This document shows, piece after piece, positions 9,975-19,112 of a stretch of DNA of 64,000 nucleotides. Under the pieces are notes generated by a model. That model saw only the letters and a list, made by a program, of their open reading frames with translations. It had not been told where the DNA came from and searched no databases. Position numbers and translations under genes: made by a program. The stretch comes from Campylobacter sp. 2014D-0216 (lineage in GTDB: Bacteria > Campylobacterota > Campylobacteria > Campylobacterales > Campylobacteraceae). The DNA lies in assembly GCF_014931215.1 (NCBI RefSeq), contig NZ_CP063089.1:1240001-1304000 (forward strand). Direction: 5' to 3'. Within the stretch, counting starts at the first letter, position 1. Every line of letters begins with the position of its first letter.

Positions 9975-9995
9975 AAAGCCCTATTTGGGCTTTTT
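9975..9995 (+). terminator. atpE terminator abutting tRNA-Leu
   Basis: AAAGCCC - TATTT - GGGCTTT followed directly by two more T. The T run ends at 9995 and the first base of tRNA-Leu is 9996, so there is no room between them. Confidence 0.75.
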
Positions 9996-10081
9996 GCGGT
10001 TATGGTGGAACTGGTAGACACGCCATCTTGAGGGGGTGGTGCGCTCAGCGTGTGCGAGTTCAAATCTCGCTAACCGCACCA
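9996..10081 (+). tRNA. tRNA-Leu (anticodon GAG)
   Basis: An 86-nt class II tRNA. The acceptor stem is GCGGTTA/TAACCGC with discriminator A and an encoded CCA. The anticodon stem is CCATC/GGTGG with loop TTGAGGG (GAG). It has a long variable arm, as expected for leucine, and a T arm GCGAG-TTCAAAT-CTCGC. It reads CUC and CUU codons. No promoter separates it from atpE, so it may depend on read-through past the hairpin or on a promoter inside atpE. Confidence 0.97.
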
Positions 10082-10106
10082 TATTTTAAGGAACACTCAA
10101 AACAAA

Positions 10107-10541
10107 ATGACTTTTTATCTTTTAATCAGCGCATTAGCTTTTTTAGTTCTTTTCTTTGCTATAAAAAACTACACACTAAAACTTGATGAGAAAAAATTAC
10201 TTGAACCTATTAAAAGCGATATTTATCCTGAATTTTGCGATCAAATCAATGAAGAGATCAGAAAGATCAAAAATAACCTACTATACAATCATTTTCAACT
10301 TATTGATGAGAATACCAAAGATCAATTTTTGGAAAATCTAAGTGATATGAGCAGAAAACTTAACCATATTCAGACTATGAATTTAAGCAAAAAAGATAGC
10401 ATCTTATGGGAGGAAACACTTTTTGATTTTTTAAAAGAACTAGAAAGCATCAATGAAAAATATCTTCAAAACGCTGAACAAATCAACGAAACTACAAGAA
10501 TAACACTTCAAGATAAATTTTCTAATTTAACAAAAAGCTAA
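10107..10541 (+). CDS. membrane-anchored hypothetical protein
   Basis: 144 residues. One hydrophobic N-terminal helix (about 3-20) is followed by a charged, Leu/Lys/Glu-rich, mostly helical region that could form a coiled coil. I recognise no catalytic motif and no family. It starts 25 bases after the tRNA and probably shares its transcript; an AAGGA lies rather far (13 bases) upstream of the ATG. The topology suggests a short N-terminal anchor with either a cytoplasmic or periplasmic helical domain. Confidence 0.7.
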   Translation: MTFYLLISALAFLVLFFAIKNYTLKLDEKKLLEPIKSDIYPEFCDQINEEIRKIKNNLLYNHFQLIDENTKDQFLENLSDMSRKLNHIQTMNLSKKDSILWEETLFDFLKELESINEKYLQNAEQINETTRITLQDKFSNLTKS

Positions 10542-10573
10542 TATATACCAATAATTTATTGTAAATTACGTTA

Positions 10574-10579
10574 TATAAT
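10574..10579 (+). promoter_or_regulatory. -10 element of the chemoreceptor gene
   Basis: TATAAT, 38 bases before the ATG at 10618, with AAAGGA at 10603-10608 as the ribosome-binding site. Confidence 0.55.
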
Positions 10580-10617
10580 GGTATTAGATAATACTATGTA
10601 AGAAAGGACTTGCAATT

Positions 10618-11913
10618 ATGTTTACAAACAAGAAAAAATTTAATGAGCAAATTGCACAACTAGAGCATTCAAATCAAGCTTTTCAAGATATACTTAATGC
10701 AATAAGCAAAACAATGGCAATGATAGAATTCCAAACAGATGGAACCATCATCAAAGCAAATGAAAATTTTTTAAAGACAATGAATTACTCTTTAGATGAA
10801 ATCAAAGGAAAACATCATAGTATGTTTTGCTTACCTGAAGTTGTAAAATCTCAACGCTATAGTGATTTTTGGAAAGATTTAAAAAACGGAAAATCAAGAA
10901 ATGGTCTTTTTAGACGTATTGCAAAAGGCGGTAAAGATATTTACCTTGAAGCAAACTATCTGCCTATTTTAAATCAAAACAACGAAGTTTACAAAGTAAT
11001 TAAATTTGCTAACGATATCACACAAAGACATTATGAAATGTTAGATTTAAAAAATACCATTGATGCTGCTAACCGCTCTATGGCTATTATTGAATTTAAT
11101 CCTTATGGTGAAATTTTAAACGCAAATGACAATTTTACTCAAACCATGGGTTATTCACTAAGTGAAATCAAAGGAAAACACCATAGTATGTTCTGTGAAG
11201 AAAAATTTAGAAATTCAAAAGAATATACCATCTTCTGGGAGGAACTAAGAAGTGGAAAATTCCAGTCTGGAAAATTTATACGCTATGGTAAAAATAATAA
11301 ACTTATCCACCTAGAAGCAAGTTATAATCCTATCAAAAACGATGATGGGGAAATCTATAAAGTCATCAAATTTGCAACAGATATCACCGAGCAAGTAGTA
11401 AGAGATGAAGAAAAACTCAAACTTATCAGTGAACTTGCTGATCAAAATGACAACCTAACTCAAGAAGGCGATAGTGTAATAGAAAACACTGTTCAAAATA
11501 TTCAAAATATTGCTGACATGATGAATAATAGTAGTAATTTGGTTTCATCTTTAAATGAGCAATCAGAAGAAATTAAAAATATCATTCAAACTATTAGTGA
11601 TATTGCAGATCAAACCAATTTACTTGCATTAAATGCTGCTATAGAAGCTGCTAGAGCAGGAGAACATGGCAGGGGCTTTGCTGTGGTTGCAGATGAAGTT
11701 AGAAATCTAGCTGAAAGAACTGGACATTCAGTTAGTGAAATCACCACTACAATTAATTCAATCAGAAATGTAACCGCTGAAGTAGTACAAAGCATTAAAG
11801 ATGGATTAAGCGGAGTAAATCAAAGCGTAGATTTAGCTAAAGAAGCTAGAGAATGCATGGAAAAAATTAGAAATAGCTCTGCTCAAGTAGCCCAAGCTAT
11901 GCAAAATAAATAA
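10618..11913 (+). CDS. soluble methyl-accepting chemotaxis protein with two PAS domains
   Basis: 431 residues with no membrane segment. Two PAS domains (about 25-137 and 148-260) each carry the repeated motif [11 protein letters not shown] (near 61-71 and 183-193), so they arose by duplication. The MCP signalling domain follows, with the conserved hairpin tip around [16 protein letters not shown] (about 342-357). The C-terminal return helix is short and there is no CheR-binding pentapeptide. This layout resembles BdlA of Pseudomonas and cytoplasmic Aer-like sensors, so it probably senses an internal redox or metabolic cue and signals to CheA/CheW. Ligand and cofactor are not readable. It ends at a terminator shared with the convergent pyrC-like gene. 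Confidence 0.9.
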   Translation: MFTNKKKFNEQIAQLEHSNQAFQDILNAISKTMAMIEFQTDGTIIKANENFLKTMNYSLDEIKGKHHSMFCLPEVVKSQRYSDFWKDLKNGKSRNGLFRRIAKGGKDIYLEANYLPILNQNNEVYKVIKFANDITQRHYEMLDLKNTIDAANRSMAIIEFNPYGEILNANDNFTQTMGYSLSEIKGKHHSMFCEEKFRNSKEYTIFWEELRSGKFQSGKFIRYGKNNKLIHLEASYNPIKNDDGEIYKVIKFATDITEQVVRDEEKLKLISELADQNDNLTQEGDSVIENTVQNIQNIADMMNNSSNLVSSLNEQSEEIKNIIQTISDIADQTNLLALNAAIEAARAGEHGRGFAVVADEVRNLAERTGHSVSEITTTINSIRNVTAEVVQSIKDGLSGVNQSVDLAKEARECMEKIRNSSAQVAQAMQNK

Positions 11914-11943
11914 AAGTTTTTAGCTTAAACGCTAAAAACTTTT
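11912..11943. terminator. bidirectional terminator between chemoreceptor and pyrC-like gene
   Basis: Perfect 13-bp inverted repeat AAAAGTTTTTAGC - TTAAAC - GCTAAAAACTTTT with A/T-rich ends for both directions. It touches the stop codons of both convergent genes. Confidence 0.75.
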
Positions 11944-13088
11944 CCGCCGATAAAACTTTTTTCTACTCTACCTTGCAAAATATCATTTTGATACAAACCT
12001 TCACCCTTAAAGGAAACACTTTCATCAAATACAACTAAATCTGCATCATATCCTACTGCTATCTTACCTTTATTTAAACCTAAAAATTGTGCTTGATGAT
12101 AGCTTGCTAGATCACAAAGCTCTTTCCATGATAAAATATTTGTCCTTACCAAATAACTATAACACAAACTCATATATACAGCTATAGCGTCCACTCCAAA
12201 ATCTGCTTCATCAAACGCCAAATCTTTTTTAGTTCTAGGAGTATGCAATGAAGTTAAAAAGGTAATTTTTCCATCTTGAAGCATTTTTATAAGACATGAA
12301 AGTTCATTTTTCGATCTTAAAGGTGGTAAAATTTTTGCTTGTGTATTAAAACACTCGCTTGCGTTTTCATCTTTAGCTAAATGATGAATGGAAATTTCAC
12401 TTTGATGATCTTTCAAAAGCTCAAAAGATTTCACAACACCTAATGCACTAAAACAAGCATTGTTTTGATAAAAATCTACCAATTCTTTCATTTTTGCAAC
12501 TTCACTTGTTTCGGCTATATCACTAATCCCTATTAATCCAAGCTCAAAACTCATTTGGCTATCATTCATTACACCATGATCATCAAAATTTTCGTCAAAG
12601 CATTTTAAAAAAACCGGCACTTCTTTCATATGCGCATACTGCATGCTTTGTCTTAAAAAATTTGCTCCTAATGTACTTGAAACCTCCAAAGCCTTTGCGC
12701 CCATATCAACCAAGGTAGCAATATTTTTCATTTTAGCTTCTTTATCTAACACATTAACACTAGGTAAGATATTTACATCGAGTGATTGCAATTTGTCAAA
12801 ATAAAGTGCATATCCTTGAAGATTTGCTTCCATACTATCTTTTAAAACAATAGTCCCAACTCCGCCTTTTAAACATGCTTTTTCTAATTCATATAGTTTT
12901 GTAATACTGAATTCATTATCAAGCAAGGCAACATTTAAATCAATCAAAGAAGGCAAAAGTGTTTTACCTTCAGCATCGATCATTTGCTCATCGCCATTCA
13001 AATTTTGTTCAATTTGAGTGATTTTGCCATTTTCTATTTTAAGATCCAATTCTTGTTCGCCGTATATTTTTGCATTTTTGATAATCAT
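11925..13088 (-). CDS. pyrC2: dihydroorotase-like protein, probably non-catalytic
   Basis: 387 residues with the overall amidohydrolase fold of type I dihydroorotase: a short N-terminal beta sandwich, a barrel, and a C-terminal return with LGLNKGKIAVGYDADLVVFD. The residues that bind the two zinc ions are replaced. The usual DHxH-type motif reads IDLNVALLD (near 49-57), and the catalytic DHAPH segment reads SLHTPRTK. It therefore resembles inactive PyrC-prime/PyrX partners that stabilise aspartate transcarbamoylase. I infer a structural role; another active PyrC should exist elsewhere. It overlaps gpsA by four bases in the order gatB-gpsA-pyrC2. Confidence 0.8.
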   Translation of the reverse strand: MIIKNAKIYGEQELDLKIENGKITQIEQNLNGDEQMIDAEGKTLLPSLIDLNVALLDNEFSITKLYELEKACLKGGVGTIVLKDSMEANLQGYALYFDKLQSLDVNILPSVNVLDKEAKMKNIATLVDMGAKALEVSSTLGANFLRQSMQYAHMKEVPVFLKCFDENFDDHGVMNDSQMSFELGLIGISDIAETSEVAKMKELVDFYQNNACFSALGVVKSFELLKDHQSEISIHHLAKDENASECFNTQAKILPPLRSKNELSCLIKMLQDGKITFLTSLHTPRTKKDLAFDEADFGVDAIAVYMSLCYSYLVRTNILSWKELCDLASYHQAQFLGLNKGKIAVGYDADLVVFDESVSFKGEGLYQNDILQGRVEKSFIGGKVFSV

Positions 13089-13987
13089 TGTGCTTCCTCC
13101 TTAGATGCCATTAGGTCTTTTAAAGACTCCCAAGCATTTTTACCTTCTAGCATTAAAACCACCTCATTGACAATTGGAGTATAAATTTGGTGTTGCTTAG
13201 CTAAAGAATGAATTGCATAAGCAGTTTGTACTCCTTCAGCTACCTCACCAAGTTCTTTTAAAATCAAATCAATTGTTTTGTTTTTAGCTAAATTAAACCC
13301 TACTCTGTAATTTCTTGATAAATTACTTGAAGCAGTTAAAAACAAATCTCCTGCACCACTAAGCCCTAAAAATGTTTCTTCTTTAGCATTAAAAAACTGT
13401 CCAAAACGGTGCATTTCTACCAAACCTCTTGACACCAAAGAAGCTCTTGCGTTATTGCCCAAATTTAAGCCATCACAAACTCCGCTTGCAATTGCTAAAA
13501 CATTTTTATAAGCTCCACAAATTTCAGCACCTTTGACATCAAAACTTGTATAGGTTTTAATATAAGCTGGAAAAAAGCTTGCAAACTGATTACAAAGCTC
13601 TTGATTTTTACCACTAAGCACTAAAGCACAAGGTTTTTTTTCTAAAACTTCACTCGCAAATGATGGCCCACTTAAAAAACAAAGCCTATCACTACCCACA
13701 AATTCAGAAAAAACCTCATCCATAAATTTTAAGCTTTTACAGTCAATACCCTTAGAAGCAACTAGAATTTTTTGACCTAAATCCTGAAAGTGATTTTTTA
13801 GCCACTCATGTATTCCTTGTGCATATAAAGCAAAAACCAAACACTCACTCTCCATGGCCTTTTGCGTGTTGACAAAATAAGGAAGATTCTTCTCATGAAA
13901 TGAAGTAATCACACATTCATTTTTAACACTCAATGCATCATATAAAGCACTTCCCCATTTTCCTGCGCCAACAACTGCTATTTTCAT
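13085..13987 (-). CDS. gpsA: glycerol-3-phosphate dehydrogenase [NAD(P)+]
   Basis: Reduces dihydroxyacetone phosphate to sn-glycerol 3-phosphate for phospholipid synthesis. The N-terminal Rossmann motif is VVGAGKWGSAL, followed by GPSFASEV and the catalytic region KGAEICGAYKNVLAIASG. The signature GLSGAGDLFLT and a C-terminal helical domain are present. I use the ATG at 13987; an in-frame TTG three codons upstream lies inside the end of gatB and is less likely. About 300 residues is normal. It is co-transcribed between gatB and the dihydroorotase-like gene. Confidence 0.95.
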   Translation of the reverse strand: MKIAVVGAGKWGSALYDALSVKNECVITSFHEKNLPYFVNTQKAMESECLVFALYAQGIHEWLKNHFQDLGQKILVASKGIDCKSLKFMDEVFSEFVGSDRLCFLSGPSFASEVLEKKPCALVLSGKNQELCNQFASFFPAYIKTYTSFDVKGAEICGAYKNVLAIASGVCDGLNLGNNARASLVSRGLVEMHRFGQFFNAKEETFLGLSGAGDLFLTASSNLSRNYRVGFNLAKNKTIDLILKELGEVAEGVQTAYAIHSLAKQHQIYTPIVNEVVLMLEGKNAWESLKDLMASKEEAQ

Positions 13988-13988
13988 T

Positions 13989-15407
13989 TTAACCAAGTTT
14001 TACTTTTAAGATTTCATTCACTTTAGCAGGGTTAAATGCACCCTTACCTGCTTTCATCGCCTGACCAACAAAGAAGCCAAAAAGTTTATCTTTACCACTT
14101 TTATACTCAGCGACCTTATCTTCATTACTTGCTAAAATTTCATCAATGATCTTTTCAATCGCACCATCATCACTCACTTGTTTTAAACCAAGCTTGTCAA
14201 TAGCTTCATCGATTTCAACTTCTGTATTTTCAAACACATAAGCTAAGATATCTTTACCCGCTTTAGCACTGATTACACCCTCTTCTATACGCTTGATCAA
14301 AATAGCTAATTTTTCTTGTTTTATAGGCGAGTTTTCTATAGTCAATTCGCCTTTTAAAAGCCCCATTAGTTCAGTTGTAAGCCAAGTAACACATAATTTT
14401 GGATTTAATTTTTGATCAATTAAATACTCAAAATATCTACAAAGCTCCAACGAAGATACAATCACTTCACTATCACTTTCTTTAATACCTAATTCACTTG
14501 TAAATCTAGCTTTTTTTTCATCAGGAAGTTCTGGTATATCTTGATTTAACATGTCATCTTCTAAGATAACTGGCAAAAGATCAGGATCAGGGAAATATCT
14601 ATACTCTGCTGAATCTTCTTTACCTCTCATGCTTCTAGTTACTAAATTAACCGTATCAAATAATCTTGTTTCCTGTACAACCTCTTGTTCATATTTTCCA
14701 TCCTCCCACGCTTCACTTTGGCGTTTTACTTCATATTCAATTGCTTTTTGGATAAAACGGAAGGAATTTAAATTTTTAATTTCAACTCTAGTGTAAAGTT
14801 TATCATCTCCTTTTGGACGAATACTTACATTTGCATCACATCGAAAACTACCCTCTTGCATATTTGCATCTGAAATATCTAAAAATCTTATAATAGAATG
14901 TAGTTTTTTTAAGTAAGCCACCGCCTCATCAGAACTTCTAAGTTCAGGCTCACTAACAATTTCAAGCAAAGGTGTTCCCGCTCTATTTAAATCAACTTTT
15001 GAAAAATTATTCTCGTGTATATTTTTTCCCGCATCTTCTTCTAAATGCGCTCTTGTGATACCTATGCGCTTATTTTCTCCATTTACATTGATCAATAACT
15101 CACCATTTTCCACTATAGGTATGTCAAATTGTGAAATTTGATAAGCTTTTGGCAAGTCAGGATAAAAATAATTTTTTCTATTAAAAATACTTTTTTTGTT
15201 GATTGTTGCATTAACTGCTTTGCCAAATGCAATAGCCTTTTTTACTGCTTCTTGATTTAACACAGGCAAAGCACCTGGTAAAGCTAAACATGTCGGACAT
15301 ACATTTGTATTTGATTTTTCTCCAAAAGAAGTTGCACATGAGCAAAAGATTTTTGTTTTTGTATTTAATTGTGCATGAACTTCAAGTCCTATAACAACTT
15401 CAAACAT
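13989..15407 (-). CDS. gatB: aspartyl/glutamyl-tRNA amidotransferase subunit B
   Basis: 472 residues, beginning [14 protein letters not shown], the conserved start of GatB. It continues with the Zn-binding Cys segment ([16 protein letters not shown]) and the kinase-like active site ([17 protein letters not shown]), and ends in the YqeY-like tail domain that touches tRNA. With GatA and GatC, which are not in this window, it converts mischarged Glu-tRNA-Gln and Asp-tRNA-Asn. It is the first gene of the gatB-gpsA-pyrC2 operon. Confidence 0.96.
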   Translation of the reverse strand: MFEVVIGLEVHAQLNTKTKIFCSCATSFGEKSNTNVCPTCLALPGALPVLNQEAVKKAIAFGKAVNATINKKSIFNRKNYFYPDLPKAYQISQFDIPIVENGELLINVNGENKRIGITRAHLEEDAGKNIHENNFSKVDLNRAGTPLLEIVSEPELRSSDEAVAYLKKLHSIIRFLDISDANMQEGSFRCDANVSIRPKGDDKLYTRVEIKNLNSFRFIQKAIEYEVKRQSEAWEDGKYEQEVVQETRLFDTVNLVTRSMRGKEDSAEYRYFPDPDLLPVILEDDMLNQDIPELPDEKKARFTSELGIKESDSEVIVSSLELCRYFEYLIDQKLNPKLCVTWLTTELMGLLKGELTIENSPIKQEKLAILIKRIEEGVISAKAGKDILAYVFENTEVEIDEAIDKLGLKQVSDDGAIEKIIDEILASNEDKVAEYKSGKDKLFGFFVGQAMKAGKGAFNPAKVNEILKVKLG

Positions 15408-15487
15408 TAAATTTTTCCTTAATTTTTTTATTTATTTTAGCGTTTTTTATTTCAAAAAGAGTTTAAAAAAGAATAAAAGAAGTATAC

Positions 15488-15522
15488 AAAAAATGAAAAA
15501 GCAAAATTATTTTGCTTTTTCA
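15488..15522 (-). terminator. atpB terminator
   Basis: Inverted repeat TGAAAAAGCAAAA - TTA - TTTTGCTTTTTCA just after the atpB stop, followed on the minus strand by a T run (CATTTTTTG). Confidence 0.7.
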
Positions 15523-15526
15523 TATA

Positions 15527-16207
15527 TTAATGATGTTCATCAACTACAGTGGCGCCCGCAAGATAAACGTAAGTTAAAATCATAAAAATAAATGATTGCA
15601 AAAATGCCATAAAAGTAAGCAACATGTAAGCTGGCAATGGCGCAACCCAAGGTACAAGAGCTAAAATAACTGCTAAGAATAAATCATCTCCTTTGATATT
15701 ACCAAACAAACGGAATGATAATGAAATAACTCTTGAAAAGTGGGAAACAACCTCAATAGGAAACATTAAAGGTGCTAAAATTTTTACAGGCCCCATAAAG
15801 TGAGCAAAATATTTAAAAAATCCTTGCGCTCTAATTCCTTCAAAGTGATAATACACAAATACAATAATCGCCAAAGAAGCACTAAAATTCAAACTAGCAC
15901 TTGGAGCTTCAAAACCTGGTATAATCCCGATGATATTGCTAAAAAATACGATAAAACCTATGGTTGCAACTAATGGCAAATACTTTCTCGCAGCTTCATC
16001 GCTACCCATGGTGTCTCTACCCATACTTAAAATACCTTCCATATAGGCTTCAGCTAAATTTTGACTTCCTCTTGGAACAATTTGCATAGATCTTGTAGCA
16101 AGTTTTGCTAAAACCAAAGAAATCACAACTACTATAGCCAAATGAAAAAAGTAAGCAAAAGTGTGACTAGAATCTATAAAAGAACTAAATAAAAATAAAT
16201 CCTTCAT
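15527..16207 (-). CDS. atpB: ATP synthase F0 subunit a
   Basis: 226-residue membrane protein with five to six hydrophobic segments. It forms the stator half-channels for protons in ATP synthase. The essential arginine lies in [13 protein letters not shown], and the conserved tail [17 protein letters not shown] is present. AAGGA precedes the ATG. Like atpE it is separated from the main atp operon, which is usual for campylobacters, and it forms a single-gene unit ended by a hairpin. Confidence 0.95.
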   Translation of the reverse strand: MKDLFLFSSFIDSSHTFAYFFHLAIVVVISLVLAKLATRSMQIVPRGSQNLAEAYMEGILSMGRDTMGSDEAARKYLPLVATIGFIVFFSNIIGIIPGFEAPSASLNFSASLAIIVFVYYHFEGIRAQGFFKYFAHFMGPVKILAPLMFPIEVVSHFSRVISLSFRLFGNIKGDDLFLAVILALVPWVAPLPAYMLLTFMAFLQSFIFMILTYVYLAGATVVDEHH

Positions 16208-16269
16208 TAAAAATCCTTAGCAGAATAATTATTTCAAAGCTAATATTATAAAAAAAAATTGCTTATATT

Positions 16270-17778
16270 TTAATGAAAATTCATTTTATTCGCACAAAAA
16301 TATCCACCCAAAATCGCACCCGTAAAACCGCCTCCAGGAAAAATAAAAGAATTTGCAAAATACAAATTTTCTATGCTTTTACTTTTATAATGCAGTCTAT
16401 TTTTAGCACCTTCTTGATCTTGCGAAAAACCATAAATCGTGCCTTTATAAGCTTTAGTATATCTTTGTATAGTTTTTGGAGTAGCTAATTCTTTGTGGAT
16501 TAGATGCGAACTTAAATTTGGAAAAATTTCATCTAATCTTTGAATAATAGAATTCAACACCTCTTCTTTTTTATTTTTATAAGTTTCTTTATCAAGATCC
16601 CATTCATCATAATTTGAACTAAAAGCCACAACACCTATATAGTATTTTTCTGATAAACCACTATCTATTTTAGAATAATTAATAAATGCCATTGGTCTTT
16701 GCTTAAAGTGAAGTGCTAGGATGTTGGTATTTTCATAAGAGCTATTTAAAAATTCCTCATCAAAAATAAAATTACAATAATCCATGTTTTTATAAATTTC
16801 AGAAATATTCTTATCATAAATAAAATAAGCGCTTACCAAAGAGCTAGCGCGTTTTTTAGATTCAATTGCTTTGATTTCATGGTCTAAGTTTAAATCTTTC
16901 AATAAATCTTTATAAACAATCAAAGGATCGCAATTTGCAATAATTTTTTGCGCATAAACCGTGTGAGTTTCATTTTTATGAGTATATTCTACTCCACATG
17001 CCTTATGATCTTGCGTGAGTATTTTTACCACTTCAGCCTTGGCTAAAACCTGCCCTTGATTTTCTTTGATAACTTCAGCTAAAGCATCACTTAAAGCCTG
17101 AGAACCGCCTTTAATATAAACCCCACCATCATAATAGTGCTTTTGCGCAATAGCATGATAAGAAAAGATAAATTCTTTACTATCATGATGATAATAACTC
17201 AAATTTGCATTCAGGATCTTTTTTAACTTGTCATTTTTAATATATGCATTTAAAACATCATATACTTTTTTATTTAAAATTTGGTTTTTTAAAAATATCC
17301 AAGAAGTTGTAAAAAGAAATAATAACAACTCATTTAGCTTTAAATCCCAAGGAAATCTTCGAATGGCATAAGCTTGCATCTTTATAGCTTTAAAATACTT
17401 ATCAATACCTTTGTGTTCTTGTGGAAATTCTTGTTTTAAAGTCTCTTTTACCTTTTCTATGCCATGTGGTAAGGTTAGATTATAGTTTTTACTTTTGATA
17501 CTCCATGCATTTGGCAAAGGCAAAATTTCAATTTTATCCTTTATACCAAGCTTCTCAAAAACCAAATGCTTCATATCGGTTGCAGCTTCACCTAGATCCA
17601 TTTCATGTAATCCCGCATCTATCAAAGCACCTTTTCTTTTAAAGCAAGTAGCACAACCACCGATTAAAGAATGCTGCTCTAAAACCAAAACTTTTTTGCC
17701 ATTTTTAGCCAAAAAAGCACCCGCACTTAAACCACCAAGCCCTGAGCCTATAACAATCACATCAAATTTTACATCCAT
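16270..17778 (-). CDS. FAD-dependent oxidoreductase of the phytoene desaturase/retinol saturase type
   Basis: 502 residues. The N-terminal FAD-binding Rossmann motif is VIGSGLGGLSAGAFLAKNG, followed by VLEQHSLIGGC. The C-terminal flavin contact is FANSFIFPGGGFTGAILGGY. Both ends are typical of the CrtI/CrtISO/RetSat superfamily. The substrate cannot be read, and Campylobacter is not known to make carotenoids, so a lipid, isoprenoid or quinone-like substrate is possible. It overlaps the end of radA by ten bases and is the last gene of the lipoprotein-ftsY-radA run. I do not recall this gene at the C. jejuni position between atpB and radA, so it may be an accessory acquisition. Confidence 0.82.
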   Translation of the reverse strand: MDVKFDVIVIGSGLGGLSAGAFLAKNGKKVLVLEQHSLIGGCATCFKRKGALIDAGLHEMDLGEAATDMKHLVFEKLGIKDKIEILPLPNAWSIKSKNYNLTLPHGIEKVKETLKQEFPQEHKGIDKYFKAIKMQAYAIRRFPWDLKLNELLLFLFTTSWIFLKNQILNKKVYDVLNAYIKNDKLKKILNANLSYYHHDSKEFIFSYHAIAQKHYYDGGVYIKGGSQALSDALAEVIKENQGQVLAKAEVVKILTQDHKACGVEYTHKNETHTVYAQKIIANCDPLIVYKDLLKDLNLDHEIKAIESKKRASSLVSAYFIYDKNISEIYKNMDYCNFIFDEEFLNSSYENTNILALHFKQRPMAFINYSKIDSGLSEKYYIGVVAFSSNYDEWDLDKETYKNKKEEVLNSIIQRLDEIFPNLSSHLIHKELATPKTIQRYTKAYKGTIYGFSQDQEGAKNRLHYKSKSIENLYFANSFIFPGGGFTGAILGGYFCANKMNFH

Positions 17779-19109
17779 TCTAAAACCTCACGTAATTCTT
17801 TGGCTATAAAACATTTTAAACCTGGTTCCTCCATAGGCTTAACTGGTACTATGGCGTTTTTAAATTTTTGCATTTTTGCTTCTTTTAAACGCACATCAAG
17901 TGAAAATACTTCTTTGATTTCACCATTTAAGCTAAGCTCTCCTATAAAAACACTATCTTTACTTAAAGGACGGTTTTTAAAACTAGAAATAATCGCTGCA
18001 ACTACCGCTAGATCAGCTGCGGTTTCGCTGATTTTTACCCCACCACTTACATTAATAAAAACATCATAATGTCCTAAAGGAATTTCAAGCTTTCTCTCAA
18101 GCAAAGCTATAAGCATATCCAAACGATTTTTTTCATAGCCTGTTGCACTACGTTTTGGGTAAGCACTTTCACAAACTAAGGCTTGAATTTCTAACACCAA
18201 AGCTCTACTGCCCTCCATTACCACACTTAAAGCACTACCACTTACTGCCTTGCCACGAGTAAAAAATCGATTAGCTATATCTTTGGCGCTAATTAAACCC
18301 TTTGAGGTCATTTCAAAAATACCAACTTCAGCAATATTCCCAAAACGATTTTTAAAACCTCTTAAAATTCTTATTTCTTTATTAGCATCACCTTCAAAAT
18401 AAAGCACTACATCTACCATGTGTTCTAAAATTCTAGGTCCTGCTATCGCCCCATCTTTGGTAATATGCCCTATGATAAAAGTACTAATATTATTTGCCTT
18501 AGAATAACGCATTAATTCAAAAGTAATCTCTCTCACCTGGGTAATGCTACCCGCAGCTGAAGTGATTTTGTTAGAATATAAAGTTTGTATAGAATCAATA
18601 ATCAAAATTTCATAGTCTTTTTTAGAAAGCTCACTCAAAATATCTTCCAAACAAAGCTCTGTGAGCAAAAATAAATTTTCACAATTTGCATTCAAGCGAT
18701 CTGCACGTAATTTAATTTGCGACTTACTCTCTTCACCACTTACATAAAGTACTTTTTTGCTACCTTTGGCTAGATTTGAAGCAATCTTTAGCAAAAGCGT
18801 AGATTTTCCAACTCCTGGGGAACCTCCTATCAATACTAAAGAGCCCACAACAAGCCCACCGCCTAAAACTAAATCAAGCTCATTATCATCAGTACTTATA
18901 CGCGTAAAATTTTCTGCCACAACATCGTTAATACATACAGCAGAACTTGGAGTGTTTGAAGGTGAGTTTAGTTCTTTTAAAACTTTAATTTGTTCTTGCT
19001 TTAACTCAACAAAACTATCCCATGACCCACATTCAGGACATTTTCCAAGCCATTTACTCTGTTGATTTCCACAAGCTTGACATTCAAATAAAATATGTTT
19101 TTTAGCCAT
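17769..19109 (-). CDS. radA: DNA repair protein RadA
   Basis: 446 residues. The N-terminal four-cysteine zinc finger (CQACGNQQSKWLGKCPECG) is followed by a RecA-like ATPase with Walker A GGSPGVGKSTL. The KNRFGN motif that defines RadA is present, as is a Lon-like C-terminal domain. RadA is a hexameric branch-migration helicase active in recombinational repair and natural transformation. It sits in one minus-strand run after ftsY. Confidence 0.96.
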   Translation of the reverse strand: MAKKHILFECQACGNQQSKWLGKCPECGSWDSFVELKQEQIKVLKELNSPSNTPSSAVCINDVVAENFTRISTDDNELDLVLGGGLVVGSLVLIGGSPGVGKSTLLLKIASNLAKGSKKVLYVSGEESKSQIKLRADRLNANCENLFLLTELCLEDILSELSKKDYEILIIDSIQTLYSNKITSAAGSITQVREITFELMRYSKANNISTFIIGHITKDGAIAGPRILEHMVDVVLYFEGDANKEIRILRGFKNRFGNIAEVGIFEMTSKGLISAKDIANRFFTRGKAVSGSALSVVMEGSRALVLEIQALVCESAYPKRSATGYEKNRLDMLIALLERKLEIPLGHYDVFINVSGGVKISETAADLAVVAAIISSFKNRPLSKDSVFIGELSLNGEIKEVFSLDVRLKEAKMQKFKNAIVPVKPMEEPGLKCFIAKELREVLEWM

Positions 19110-19112
19110 AAA

